64,000 nucleotides of DNA, taken from the NCBI GenBank assembly GCA_037962975.1, contig CM075673.1, positions 162,150,667 to 162,214,666 on the forward strand, in the 5' to 3' direction. The notes under the pieces were generated by a model. It did not search any database. It was not told the DNA's origin and saw only the letters and a program-made list of their open reading frames with translations. Origin of the DNA: Clitoria ternatea. Lineage: Eukaryota; Streptophyta; Magnoliopsida; Fabales; Fabaceae. Each line of letters begins with the position of its first letter. The stretch's first letter is position 1. Both the position numbers and the translations under genes were made by a program. Shown here in pieces: positions 9,762 through 21,294 of this stretch.

Positions 9762-12128
9762 GGCGATGATGAATTACAAATGAAATGAAGAACGTAGCAG
9801 AGGGAGCTTAAGAGTGGTGGTTATCAGAGATACATATGGAGCTCAAAGGATGAAATAAAGGCAAAAAGATAAAGGTTTCACTAGATAGGGAAAATAGAGA
9901 GGGAGAGAGAGAAGGGGCTCACCAAAGATAAGGGAGTGGCCAAAAGAAAGATGGTAAGAGAGAGAGAGGAAGAGAAAGAGAGAGAGGGGGGGTTGGTGTA
10001 ACATCCCTAATATTCTAGTAAAATTTTGATTGGCGGAAAATATTAATAATTGTTTTATAGATTTAATTGATATTTTTAGGGATTATTATTAATATAAATG
10101 CAATTATAAATAATTAAATATTGTGAAAATAAATAAATTTATTTGATTGACTAATTACAAAAGGTTAAATGAAGAGTAATAGGAATGAGGTAAATTTAGA
10201 AGTTACCAATGGGGGTAAAAGGTAAGAGTTTAATTAAAACTTTCAAAGAAATTATAAAAGAAATGTAGAAATGACTATTTTGCCCCTGGACCTTAAAATT
10301 TCATTTCATTTCCTTCTTCTTCCTCACTTTCACGCCATCTTCTTCTTCTTCTTCTCCCTCACACTCCGGAAGTTGCATGCCTCAAGGGAAGGACCATTTT
10401 GCGTCGAAACTTCAAATTGACCACGTTTTTGAGATCGTGGCTTCGAGGTGAGTACAATGGACCCATTAGAGTTAAGTTATCTCTTCTCTCTTCACTTTCT
10501 CTCTCTAGCCGATGGCCATGCATGGTGGGAGAAGCTTCTGTTTTCCACTCCTCTAGTGCATGGGAGCTTGACAACGGTATTTAGAACAATTAGAGTGGTA
10601 TAATGTTGATGGGTTTTGCATTTCGACCTTCCTAGGTAGCGAAACGAACGTCGGAGGATCGAGTGGTGAAGTGGATATTGGATTCGGCAGTAGGACCTTG
10701 AACCGAGCACTTAGAGGACACAACCGGCATCAAGAACAAATCATCAAAGCTTGGAATCGAGGTAAGGGGGGTGTTCGGGTGGTAATTAATTAGAATAGGT
10801 GTGTATTTGGATTCGGATCGCCGAACTAAGAATTAAAACGGTAAGAAAGATTGTTAGATGATAATTGTATATGTATGTATGTATGAATGTGAATTGTGTA
10901 TGGTTTATGGTGATTGTGAGATTAAAGTGTTGTACATTGTGATGAATTAGTGGCGTTGAAATGACGGGCTTGACAAGTAGGTCGCCCATTTGATGAGTAT
11001 GGTCTGTTGTTGATGGCCACTCGATATGTGATATGAGAAATGTGATATATACATGTATGATTATGTGGTGTGGGACGGCCGACGGTATGTATAGCCCCTC
11101 GTTTCTTGCTCTCGTGGTTTTTATGCCCAGTTGAGCTACCCAGTGGTCAAGTAGGACCCAGTGGTTGAGGTGGAGAGTCAAGCAGGACTCGGTGAACCAA
11201 GCAGGGTTCACAAGGTGTCAAGTAAGACCCCCAGCTGAAGGCCGATCTTTTAGTATCCGGATACTAGGCGTCAAATTTATATGAGAGTCAGTTGTGTTAT
11301 TCGATGAATTGTTAGTATTATGTGATGATGTGAATGTGTTCTACTATATTGGTTGGTTGAGATTTTCATTTTGAGGATATTGAATTTGAATGGAGCTCAT
11401 AATTGGTAAGTATAGGTCGATGATAAAAGTCAAGACTAATTGCATAATCTAGAGCTAGTAAACATGTATCTTGTTATTTAATTACTGTTCTGGATTAATT
11501 ATGATACCAAATACTCACCCTTGTTGTGGTTTCTCTCAATTTAGTAACCAGTGACAGGGAGGAGGTTGAAGCTCCGGAGGTGCGCCAAGCGGAGGATTGA
11601 TGATAAGGAGCCGAGTAATTATGAAATGAATTATGGGTGTAATGTGTAATGAGTTTTCTGTGTATGTGATGCCATAATATGTTTCTTATGTGTGTTAAAC
11701 TAATCTAGAATTGGTATGTTGGTTGATGAGGATATGAATTCATATTAGTACGGTGTAGATGACTGCGTCGAATTTTTATGAACTAAATGTATACATATAC
11801 ACATTGGCATGGAGCCAATATTATGTGTAGATGATCAGTTGCAATGGGCAGGTCTTATTTATTTTGTGAAGATTGCTCATTGTCTTGATGATTAGAATGT
11901 GAACTGCATGTGAATTCTCTATAGGAATTGTTAGTGCTTAGATGATACGCTTGATTGGTATGCATATAATGAATCGGAGCTAGGATTGAGGTACATGTTT
12001 AACTGGAACCAATTCTAGGTGCATGTTTGAATATGTGTAAATGGTCAAATTAGGCCAATTAGTGCATATGAATGTCTAAGTATGTTGATTTGTGTAAAAA
12101 TTTCAGTTCTCTCGATGGTACTGCATAA

Positions 12129-12442
12129 CTCGCTCAAGCGAGGTGGATTCTCGCTCAAGCGAGAGTCCTCTGTATCAGTATTGTGGCCTCTGGCTGACTC
12201 TCGCTCAAGCGGGTCTAACTCTCGCTTAAGCGAGATGTGTATGTATTAGGAGAATATGGTTACTGGAGGGTTTCCGCTCAAGCGGGTTAAGTCTCGCTCG
12301 AGTGAAGGGCATAGGAATAGGTTCTGGGTCAATTTCGCTCAAGCGAGAAAGATTCTCGCTCAAGCGAGACCTGTATGTGTTATGTGAATGAGGCCACTGG
12401 ATGAATCTCGCTCGGGTGGATTTGGTCTCGTTCGAGCGGAGG
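12129..12442. repeat. Five pairs of CTCGCTCAAGCGAG palindromes (5' LTR)
   Basis: Ten copies of the inverted repeat CTCGCT-CA-AGCGAG or close variants. Core starts are 12131, 12152, 12202, 12223, 12275, 12295, 12336, 12357, 12409 and 12429. Within a pair the spacing is 20-21 bases; pairs recur every 61-73 bases. Confidence 0.9.
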
Positions 12443-12468
12443 TCAGAGGAGTTGCTTTTGTGAATGAG

Positions 12469-13048
12469 ACCACTTCCGAGTGAAGGAAGGTTAAGATGTT
12501 TCCGAGTGAGGCATGACTAAGAGAACCCTTTCCGAGTAAAGGAAGGATAAGATGTTTCTGAGTGAGGCATAATCGAGATAACCCCTTCCGAGTGAAGGAA
12601 GGTTAGGATGTTTCCGAGTGAGGCATGACTGAGAGAACCCCTTCTGAGTAAAGGAAGGCTAAGATGTTTCTGAGTGAGGCATGACCGAGAGAACCACTTC
12701 CGAGTGAAGGAAGGTTAAGATGTTTCCGAGTGAGGTATGACTGAGAGAACCCCTCCCGAGTGAAGGAAGGTTAAAATGTTTCCGAGTGAAGCATGACCGA
12801 GAGAACCCCTTCCGAGTGAAGGAAGGTTAAGATGTTTCCGAGTGAGGCATGACCGAGAAAACCCCTTCCGAGTGAAGAAAGGTTAGGATGTTTCCGAGTG
12901 AGGCATGACCGAGGGAGCCCCTTCCGAGTGAAGGAAGGTTAAGATGTTTCCGAGTGAGGCATGACCGAGGGAACCCCTTCCGAGTGAAGGAAGGTTAGGA
13001 TGTTTCCGAGTGAGGTATGACCGAGAGGACCATTTCCGAGTAAAGGAA
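12469..13048. repeat. 57-58-bp tandem array, about ten units (5' LTR)
   Basis: Each unit has the form CTTCCGAGTGAAGGAAGG ... TTTCCGAGTGAGGCATGAC and so contains the motif TTCCGAGTGA twice. Units differ by scattered substitutions. The matching array in the 3' LTR is 20020-20590. Confidence 0.92.
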
Positions 13049-13144
13049 GGTTCTGGCTTCGAATGAAGAACCATCTTAGGGATATTGCTTGTTTTCTTTG
13101 TAAAAGACTAAATTGTTAGTGAATTTTCTTAGCAAGTCTCGTAA

Positions 13145-13250
13145 TTCGCTCAGGTTTAAAATGTAGAACTCGCTCAAGTGAGTAGGAACTCGCCTAAGCG
13201 ACCTTCACTGGTTTCGCTTAAGCGGATCAGGGTCTCGCTCAAGCGAGTGA
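13145..13250. repeat. Second palindrome cluster (5' LTR)
   Basis: Five CGCTCAAGCG-like cores at 13147, 13171, 13191, 13215 and 13236, spaced 20-24 bases, near the R/U5 end of the LTR. Confidence 0.85.
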
Positions 13251-13463
13251 CCTCTGACCTCATTTTCTTCTTCCACTTATTTTAATTAATTCCATTTTAT
13301 TATTTGATTTATTTACTATTGTTTATTATTTTGAGTATGCTTAAGAAAAATAAATGTTATTTTACATTAGGACCTAATTAATTATCATTAAACGTGAAAA
13401 ATTTATTGTGAAAAATAATTAAACGGATATAAATAAATGTAAAATGACGTAGGACACCACAGG

Positions 13464-13475
13464 TGGTATCAGAGC
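13464..13475 (+). other. Primer binding site
   Basis: TGGTATCAGAGC, complementary to the 3' end of initiator methionine tRNA, two bases after the 5' LTR. It primes minus-strand DNA synthesis. Confidence 0.93.
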
Positions 13476-13717
13476 AGTTCTTTCTAGGATTGCAATAGGT
13501 GGATATGTGTAACAAATTATGTGAGCCCTGTATGGGGCTATTATGTATTTTTATTGTATTTGTTGTGGTTATTTATGTTATTGGCAGGGTAGCTTGGCAT
13601 CATTCCCTTGGCACTCCGGTAGCGTTGTGTTTTATATGTGTATGAGGTAAATATCCTACTCCCTGGTAGATTATTGGTTATTAATGGTGATGTGTTTGGT
13701 TATTATAGAAACATTTT

Positions 13718-16700
13718 ATGGCTGAAGAAGCTAGTTCTGGTTTTAAGAAGATGGGCCAGTTCTTCCGTGTGGGTAAGTCTTCCGCTACGTCTTCTTCCTC
13801 TTCTGGTCGTGGTTCTACAGGCCGTTCCAGTGGCCATTCTGGTAGTCGTGCATGTTATAATTGTGGTCAGGAAGGCCATATTACGAAGCATTGTCCAGCT
13901 AGTCAAATTGTTTGCTTCCAATGTGGACAACCGGGGCACCTTAGGCCAGATTGCCCATAGAGGCAGCAATAGGGTGGACATGGTAATCGAGCCAATACTT
14001 CTGTGACTCGTGGTGCTAATTTTCAGAGGGGAGGTAGAAACGGCAGTGGTCGTGGAGGCCAACACTCAAGAAGGTCTGATGCTCAATCTAGTGGTGTTCA
14101 AAATGTTATGACTGGACGAGTATTTGCCTTTGATGCTTCTGAGGTTGCAAGAACTGATAACTTGGTGCAGGGTAAGTGCCTTATTCATGGCTACATGGTA
14201 AATGTTATTTATGATTCTGGTGCAACGCATTCTTTTATTTCTGAAAGTTGTGTTAGACAGTTTGGCTTACTAGTGGTGTTAATGGAAAATGCCCTTAGTG
14301 TCTCCACCCCTACTGGTTCTACATTCCGTGCAACCACCATGTGTGGAGTGTTGCCAATGCAAATTGAAGACCGTGCCTTTTTGGTGAATTTAATATGTAT
14401 GTCGTTGAAGAACTTAGATGTTATCCTGGGTCTTGATTGGTTGTCTGCTAACCATGTTATAGTGGATTGTTATTGTAAGACTATAGTCTTCTCTCAGGAA
14501 TTGGACACTAAGAATATGGTAAGTGATGTCTCTGCAACTTATGTTATTCTATTTACTTCGGAAGGATGGTATAATCTTACGCCTAGTGATATTCCGGTGG
14601 TGTACGATTTTCCTGATGTATTTCCGGAAGAAATCCCGGAATTGCCTCCCAATCGGGAGATTGATTTTGCCATTGATTTGATTCCCGGGGCCGAACCTGT
14701 GTCCCGTGCACCTTATAGAATGTCTTCTGTGGAATTGACTAAAGTGAAGAAGCAAGTGAACGAGATGTTAGAGAAGGGGTTTATCCGACCGATTTCTTCA
14801 CCTTGGGGCGCTCCGGTATTATTGGTGAAAAAGAAGGATGGCAACATGAAAATGTGTGTTGATTATCGATAGTTAAATAAGTTGACGATTAAGAATAAAT
14901 ATCTTTTGCCATGAATCGATGATTTGTTGGATCAGTTGCGAGGCGCTGTGGTATTTCCCAAGATTAACTTAAGGTCAGGATATCATCAAATAAGAGTAAA
15001 GCCGGAAGATATTCCAAAGACGGCGTTCCGGACTCGATATGGGCACTTTAAGTATGCTGTAATGCCTTTTGGAGTGACAAATGTTCCTGCTATCTTTATG
15101 GATTACATGAACCAGATCTTTCAACCATACTTGAATCAATTTGTAGTAGTGTTCATCGATGATATATTGGTGTATTCGAAGTCTATGGAGGAGCATGCAC
15201 AACATCTTCAAATTGTTTTACAGATATTACGGGAGGAAAGGTTGTATGCTAAGTTATCTAAATGCGATTTGTGGGAAGAAAGTGTATAATTCTTGGGACA
15301 TGTGATTTCCCGGGATAGAGTATCTATTGATCCATCCAAGATTGAAGCAGTTATGGCTTGGGAAAAGCCTAAATCGGTGACTGAAATTAGGAGTTTCCTT
15401 GGGTTGGCCGGTTATTATTGTCACTTTATTGAAGGATTTTCTCGTATTGCGCTTCCTTTGACTCGATTGACGAGAAAGGAGAATCCGTTTGTATGGTCGG
15501 ACAAGTGTGAATTGAGTTTTCAAACTCTGAAGCAGTGTTTGACTATTGCACCTGTGCTTGCACTATCAGATATGACGAAAGAATTTGTAGTGTACTGTGA
15601 TGCATCCAAGTTTGGCTTAGGATGTGTATTGATGCAGGATGACAGGGTGATTGCCTATGCTTCAAGGCAATTAAGACCGCATGAACAGAATTACCCTACT
15701 CATGATCTTGAGCTTGCGGCGGTGGTGTTTGCGTTAAAGATCTGGCGTCATTATCTATATGGTTCTTGTTTTGTGGTATTTAGTGACCACAAGAGCTTGA
15801 AATACTTGTTTGATCAAAAAGAATTAAACATGAGACAAAGGAGATGGGTGGAATATCTGAAGGATTATGATTTTGATCTGCGGTACCATCCTGGAAAAGC
15901 AAATGTGGTGGCTGATGCCTTAAGTAGAAAAGTATTACATACAGCCTTCTTGATGAGCAAAGAACAAGAATTGTTGAAAAACTTCCGCGATATGAATATT
16001 GGGGTTGTTATGAACGCCCCAGATCAAATGATAGTTGGGATGTTGAAGATCTCTAATAAATTTCTGGAATCTATAGCCGTGGCACAAGAGGATGATGAAG
16101 AGTTGCTGGAATTGCTTGACACTCAAGTAAGAGGTAAAAATATGGAATTAACCAGAGGCAACGATGGAATTTGGCGGTTCAGAGACCGAGTTGTGGTGCC
16201 TGCAAAAGGTGATTTCAGGCAAGCTGTGTTAGCTGAAGCACATAGAAGTTCTTTGAGCATTCATCCCGGTGTTACAAAAATGTATCATGATTTGAAGAAA
16301 GAATTCTGGTGGCCGGGAATGAAGAAAGCAATAATTGAATATGTGAGATCTTGTGTAGTATGTCAGAAGTGTAAGGTTGAACACCAGAGACCTCCTGGAC
16401 TACTCCAACCACCTGAGATTCCAATTTGGAAGTGAGAGAGTATTACGATGGATTTTATATCTGGGTTACCTCAGACCTATTCTGGATGCAATGCAATCTG
16501 GGTAATTATAGACAGATTGACCAAGAATGCTCACTTTCTGGCTATGAACATGAAATGGCCATTGGACCGATTGGCTAGATTGTACATTACTGAAATTGTA
16601 CGGTTGCATGGCGTGCCTTCAAGTATTATTTCAGACCGTGATCCCCGATTTACTTCCAGATTCTGGGGAAGTTTACTGCAGGAATTGGGTACTGAGCTGA

Positions 16701-17487
16701 GACTGAGTTTAACTTATCATCCTCAAACCGATGGCCAATCTGAGCGTACAATTCATACTTTAGAGGATATGCTTAGAGCCTATGTATTGGAGCAAGGTGG
16801 TTCATGGGAAAGATACTTGCCATTGGTGGAGTTTGCGTATAACAACAGTTACCACAGTAGCATTGGTATAGCTCCATATGAAGCTCTATATGGTAGAAGG
16901 TGTCGTACACCTTTGTGTTGGAATGAAAATGGTGATGCTATCCATTTGGGACCCGAATTAATCCAAGAAATGAATGAACAGGTTCCTTGATTCGAGAGAA
17001 AATGAAGATTGCCCAAGATCGACAGAAAAGTTACTATGACAATCACCATAGGCCACTTGAGTTCCAGGTAAGAGATTGGGTATTTCTGAAGGTTTCACCT
17101 ACCAAAGGCGTAGGTCGGATACTGAAGAGTCATAAGCTTAACCCGAGATACATTAGGACATAACAGATTTTGGAGAGGATTGGTGATGTCACTTACCGAT
17201 TGGATCTTCCCCAATCGTTAACTAATATCCATAATGTATTTCATGTGTCACAACTTCGAGCGTACATTCCTTGTGACTCCATGATTGTACCGACAGATTC
17301 TATTGAGCTAAAGGAGGACTTGACGGTGGAGGTAGCACCTATTTGCATTGGAGAATACCAGACTAAACGATTAAGAAACAAGGAAGTACTATTGGTAAAA
17401 GTAAAGTGGCAAAATCTAAATGGAATAACCTATACATGGGAGTTAGAATCAGACATGAGGCGATTGCACCCCGATCTTTTCCAATAA
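13718..17487 (+). pseudogene. gag-pol polyprotein, capsid deleted, seven stops and a frameshift
   Basis: Two CCHC knuckles come first (CYNCGQEGHITKHC, CFQCGQPGHLRPDC), then protease (YDSGATHSF near 14210), reverse transcriptase (FIDD box near 15157), RNase H (CDASKFGLG near 15597), an integrase HHCC finger (...CVVCQKC near 16360) and DDE core (MDFISG, SDRDPRF, TDGQSE), and a C-terminal chromodomain (KVKWQN ... TWELE near 17400). Stops are at 13958, 13970, 14870, 14912, 15287, 16433 and 17161; a frame change lies near 16985. The retroviral capsid domain that should precede the knuckles is missing, as only about 240 bases separate it from the primer site. Confidence 0.93.
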
Positions 17488-17520
17488 GGTATGTTGATTT
17501 CGGGGACGAAATCCCTTTTT

Positions 17521-17528
17521 AGGGGGGG
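17521..17528 (+). other. Polypurine tract
   Basis: AGGGGGGG followed by TGGA and the 3' LTR. It primes plus-strand synthesis. Confidence 0.85.
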
Positions 17529-19676
17529 TGGATGTAACATCCCTAATATTCTAGTAAAATTTTGATTGGCGGAAAATATTAATAATTGTTTTAGAGATTT
17601 AATTGATATTTTTAGGGATTATTATTAATATAAATGCAATTATAAATAATTAAATATTATGAAAATAAATAAATTTATTTTATTGACTAATTACAAAAGG
17701 TTAAATGAAGAGTAATTGGAATGAGGTAAATTTAGAAGTTACCAATGGGGGTAAAAGGTAAGAGTTTAATTAAAACTTTCAAAGAAATTATAAAAGAAAT
17801 GGGGAAATGACTATTTTGCCCCCGGACCTTAAAATTTAATTTCATTTCCTTCTTCTTCCTCACTTTCACGCCATCTTCTTCTTCTTCTTCTTCTCCCTCA
17901 CACTGCCGGAAGTTGCATGCCTCAAGGGAAGGACCATTTTGCGTCAAAACTTCAAATTGACCACGTTTTTGAGATCGTGGCTTCGAGGTGAGTACAATGG
18001 ACCCATTAGAGTTGAGTTATCTTTTCCTTCTTCACTTTCTCTCTCTAGCCGATGGCCATGCATGGTGGGAGAAGCTTCCGTTTTCCACTCCTCCAGTGCA
18101 TGGGAGCTTGACAATGGTATTTAGAACAATTAGAGTGGTATAATGTTGATGGGTTTTGCATTTCGACCTCCGTAGGTAGCGAAATGAACGTCGGAGGATC
18201 GAGTGGTGAAGTAGATATTGGATTCGGAAGTAGGACCTTGAACCAAGCACTTAGAGGACGCAACCGGCATCAAGAACAAATCGTCGAAGCTTGGAATCGA
18301 GGTAAGGGGGTGTTCGGGTGGTCATTAATTAGAATAGGTGTGTATTTGGATTCGGATCGCCGAACTAAGAATTAAAACGGTAAGAAAGATTGTTAGATGA
18401 TAATTGTATGTGTATGTATGTATGAATGTGAATTGTGTATGGTTTATGGTGATTGTGAGATTAAAGTGTTGTACATTATGATGAATTGATGCGTATAATG
18501 CGTTGAAATGGCGGGCTTGACAAGTAGGTCGCCCATTTGATGAGTATGGTCTGTTGTTGATGGCCACTTGATATGTGATATGAGAAATGTGATATATGCA
18601 TGTATGATTATATGGTGTGGGACGGCCGACGGTATGTATAGCCCCTCGTTTCTGGCTCCCGTGGTTTTTGTGCCCAGTTGAGCTACCCAGTGGTCAAGTA
18701 GGACCCAGTTGTTGAGGTGGAAAGTCAAGCAGGACTCGGTGAACCAAGCAGGGTTCACGGGGTGTCAAGTAAGACCCTCAGCTGAAGGCCGATCCTTTAG
18801 TATCCGGATACTAGGCGTCAAATTTATATAAGAGTCAGTTGTGCTATTCGATGAATTGTTAGTATTATGTGATGATGTGAATGTGTTCTATTATATTGGT
18901 TGGTTGAGATTTGCATTTTGAGGATATTGAATTTGAATGGAGCTCATAATTGGTAAGTATAGGTTGATGATAAAAGTCGAGACTAATTGCATAATGTAGA
19001 GCTAGTAAACATGTATCTTGTTATTTAATTACCGTTCTAGATTAATTATGATACCAAATACTCACCCTTGCTGTGGTTTCTTTCAATTTAGTAACTAGTG
19101 ACAGGGAGGAGGTTGAAGCTTCAGAGGTGCGCCAAGCGGAGGATTGATGCCAAGGAGCCGAGGAATTATGAAATGAATTATGGGTGTAATGTGTAATGAG
19201 TTTTCTGTGTATGTGATGCCATAATATGTTGCTTATGTGTGTTGAACTAGTCTAGAATTGGTATGTTGGTTGATGAGGATATGAATTCATATTAGTAAGG
19301 TGTAGATGACTGCGTCGAATTTTTATGAACTAAATGTATACATATACACATTGGCATGGAACCAATATTATGTGTAGATGATCAGTTGCAATGGGCAGGT
19401 CTTGTTTATTTTGTGAAGATTGCTTATTGTCTTGATGATTAGAATGTGAACTGCATGTGAATTCTCTATAGGAATTGTTAGTGCTTAGATGATACGCTTG
19501 ATTGGTATGCATATAATGAATCAGAGCTAGGATTGAGGTACATGTTTAATTGGAACCAATTCTAGGTGCATGTTTGAATATGTGTAAATGGTCAAATTAG
19601 GCCAATTAGTGCATATGAATGTCTAAATATGTTGATTTGTGTAAAAATTTCAAGTCCTCTCAATGGTACTGCATAA

Positions 19677-19990
19677 CTCGCTCAAGCGAGGTGGATTCTC
19701 GCTCAAGCGAGAGTCCTCTGTATCAGTATTGTGGCCTCTGGCCGACTCTCGCTCAAGCGGGTCTAACTCTCGCTCAAGCGAGATGTGTATGTATTAGGAG
19801 AATATGGTTACTGGAGGATTTTCGCTCAAGTGGGTTAAGTCTCGCTCGAGCGAAGGGTATAGGAATAGGTTCTAGGTCGATTTCGCTCAAGCGAGAAAGA
19901 TTCTCGCTCAAGCGAGACCTGTATGTGTTATGTGAATGAGGCCACTGGATGAATCTCGCTCGGGCGGATTCGGTCTCGCTCGAGCGGAGG
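19677..19990. repeat. Paired palindromes (3' LTR)
   Basis: Copy of the cluster at 12129-12442, with the same pairing. Several variant units are closer to the perfect palindrome here (for example the pair near 19748 and 19770), showing which LTR copy has mutated. Confidence 0.88.
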
Positions 19991-20019
19991 CCAGAGGAGT
20001 TGGTTCTGTGAATGAGACC

Positions 20020-20590
20020 ACTTTCGAGTGAAGGAAGGTTAAGATGTTTTCGAGTGAGGCATGACTGAGAGAACCCCTTCCGAGTAAAGGAAGGATAAGA
20101 TGTTTCCGAGTGAGGCATAATCGAGATAACCCCTTCCGAGTGAAGGAAGGTTAGGATGTTTCCGAGTGAGGCATGACTGAGAGAACCCCTTTCGAGTGAA
20201 GGAAGGATAAGATGTTTCCGAGTGAGGCATGACCGAGAGAACCACTTCCGAGTGAAGGAAGGTTAAGATGTTTCTGAGTAAGGTATGACTGAGAGAACCC
20301 CTCCCGAGTGAAGGAAGGTTAAGATGTTTCTGAGTGAGGCATGACCGAGAGAACCCCTTCCGAGTAAAGGAAGGTTAAGATGTTTCTGAGTGAGGCATGA
20401 CTGAGAGAACCCCTTCCGAGTTAAGGAAGGTTAAGATGTTTCCGAGTGAGGCATGACTGAGGGAACCCCTTCCGAGTGAAGGAAGGTTAGGATGTTTCTG
20501 AGTGAGGCATGACTGAGAGAACCCTTCCGAGTGAAGGAAGGTTAGGATGTTTCCGAGTGAGGTATGACCGAGAGGACCATTTCTGAGTAA
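20020..20590. repeat. 57-58-bp tandem array (3' LTR)
   Basis: About ten units, the counterpart of 12469-13048. Individual units differ between the LTRs by C/T and G/A changes. Confidence 0.9.
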
Positions 20591-20691
20591 AGGAAGGTTC
20601 TGGCTTCGAATGAAGAACCATCTTAGGGATATTGCTTGTTTTCCTTGTAAAAGACTAAATTGTTAGTGAATTTTCTTAGCAAGTCTCGTAA

Positions 20692-20797
20692 TTTGCTCAG
20701 GTTTAAAATGTAGAACTCGCTCAAGCGAGTAGGAACTCGCCTAAGCGACCTTCACTGGTTTCGCTTAAGCGGATCAGGGTCTCGCTCAAGCGAGTGA
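20692..20797. repeat. Second palindrome cluster (3' LTR)
   Basis: Counterpart of 13145-13250, again with 20-24-base spacing. Confidence 0.83.
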
Positions 20798-21294
20798 CCC
20801 CTGACCTCATTTTCTTCTTCCACTTATTTTAATTAATTCCATTTTATTATTTGATTTATTTACTATTGTTTATTATTTTGAGTATGCTTGAGAAAAATAA
20901 ATGTTATTTTACATTAGGACCTAATTAATTATCATTAAACGCGAAAAATTTATTGTGAAAAATAATTAAACGGATATAAATAAATGTAAAATGACGTAGG
21001 ACGCCACAGTTAGAGCTTGAAAATAGGGAAAAGTGAGGGGGAAAGGGGGTTGAGGTCGAGGTTAGGTTAATTATTTTAGTTTAGCAACGGAGTACATCCA
21101 TTTCCAGTAAACAACTATTTAAAAAAAGTTTAACACATGGCAAAAATGAATTGTTAGGTTGGGCACATGTTTAATTTTAGCGATGGGACGCAATGCCCTT
21201 TGTTGTATTATAGTTAAATGGCGACGAGTTTAGTCACGCAAACTTTTTCCTTCAACGGCTACCTATAGAGACAGGATCACTGATGTGCATTGGC

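Larger units (their letters stand above)
9997..13461 (+). repeat. 5' LTR (3465 bp)
   Basis: Starts TGTAACATCCCTAAT and ends GACACCACA directly before the primer binding site. It carries two clusters of CGCTCAAGCG palindromes separated by a 57-58-bp tandem array, and a CT-rich run near 10310-10360. Short frames within it repeat in both LTRs and drift without codon bias; they are not treated as genes. Confidence 0.92.
9997..21008 (+). mobile_element. Tekay-like Ty3/gypsy chromovirus with 3.47-kb LTRs, non-autonomous
   Basis: Two long direct repeats (9997-13461 and 17533-21008), both TGTAACATCC...CACA, flank an internal region of only 4071 bases. A primer binding site TGGTATCAGAGC (13464-13475, initiator Met tRNA type) and a polypurine tract (17521-17528) sit where expected. 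Flanks GTTGG (9992-9996) and GTTAG (21009-21013) are a 5-bp target duplication with one change. Internal order is zinc knuckles, protease, reverse transcriptase, RNase H, integrase, chromodomain; the chromodomain plus very long LTRs point to the Tekay/Del group. The capsid part of gag is absent and pol is broken, so it could move only in trans. By eye I count eight mismatches in the first ~315 aligned LTR bases, a fairly young insertion. Confidence 0.92.
17533..21008 (+). repeat. 3' LTR (3476 bp)
   Basis: Near-identical to 9997-13461 over its whole length, with the same palindrome clusters and tandem array. It ends GACGCCACA, followed by the target duplication GTTAG. Confidence 0.92.

Noticed and set aside
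10359..11211. Several 60-140-codon frames in the Tekay-like LTR, repeated near 17939-18758
   Set aside because: Both LTRs have them but with different limits, no codon bias and no domain; they are LTR sequence.
12883..13074. Minus-strand open frame with repeated Ser/Thr/Leu phrases
   Set aside because: It is the 57-58-bp array read in one frame; the same phrases appear at 20039-20245 and they shift frame between units.
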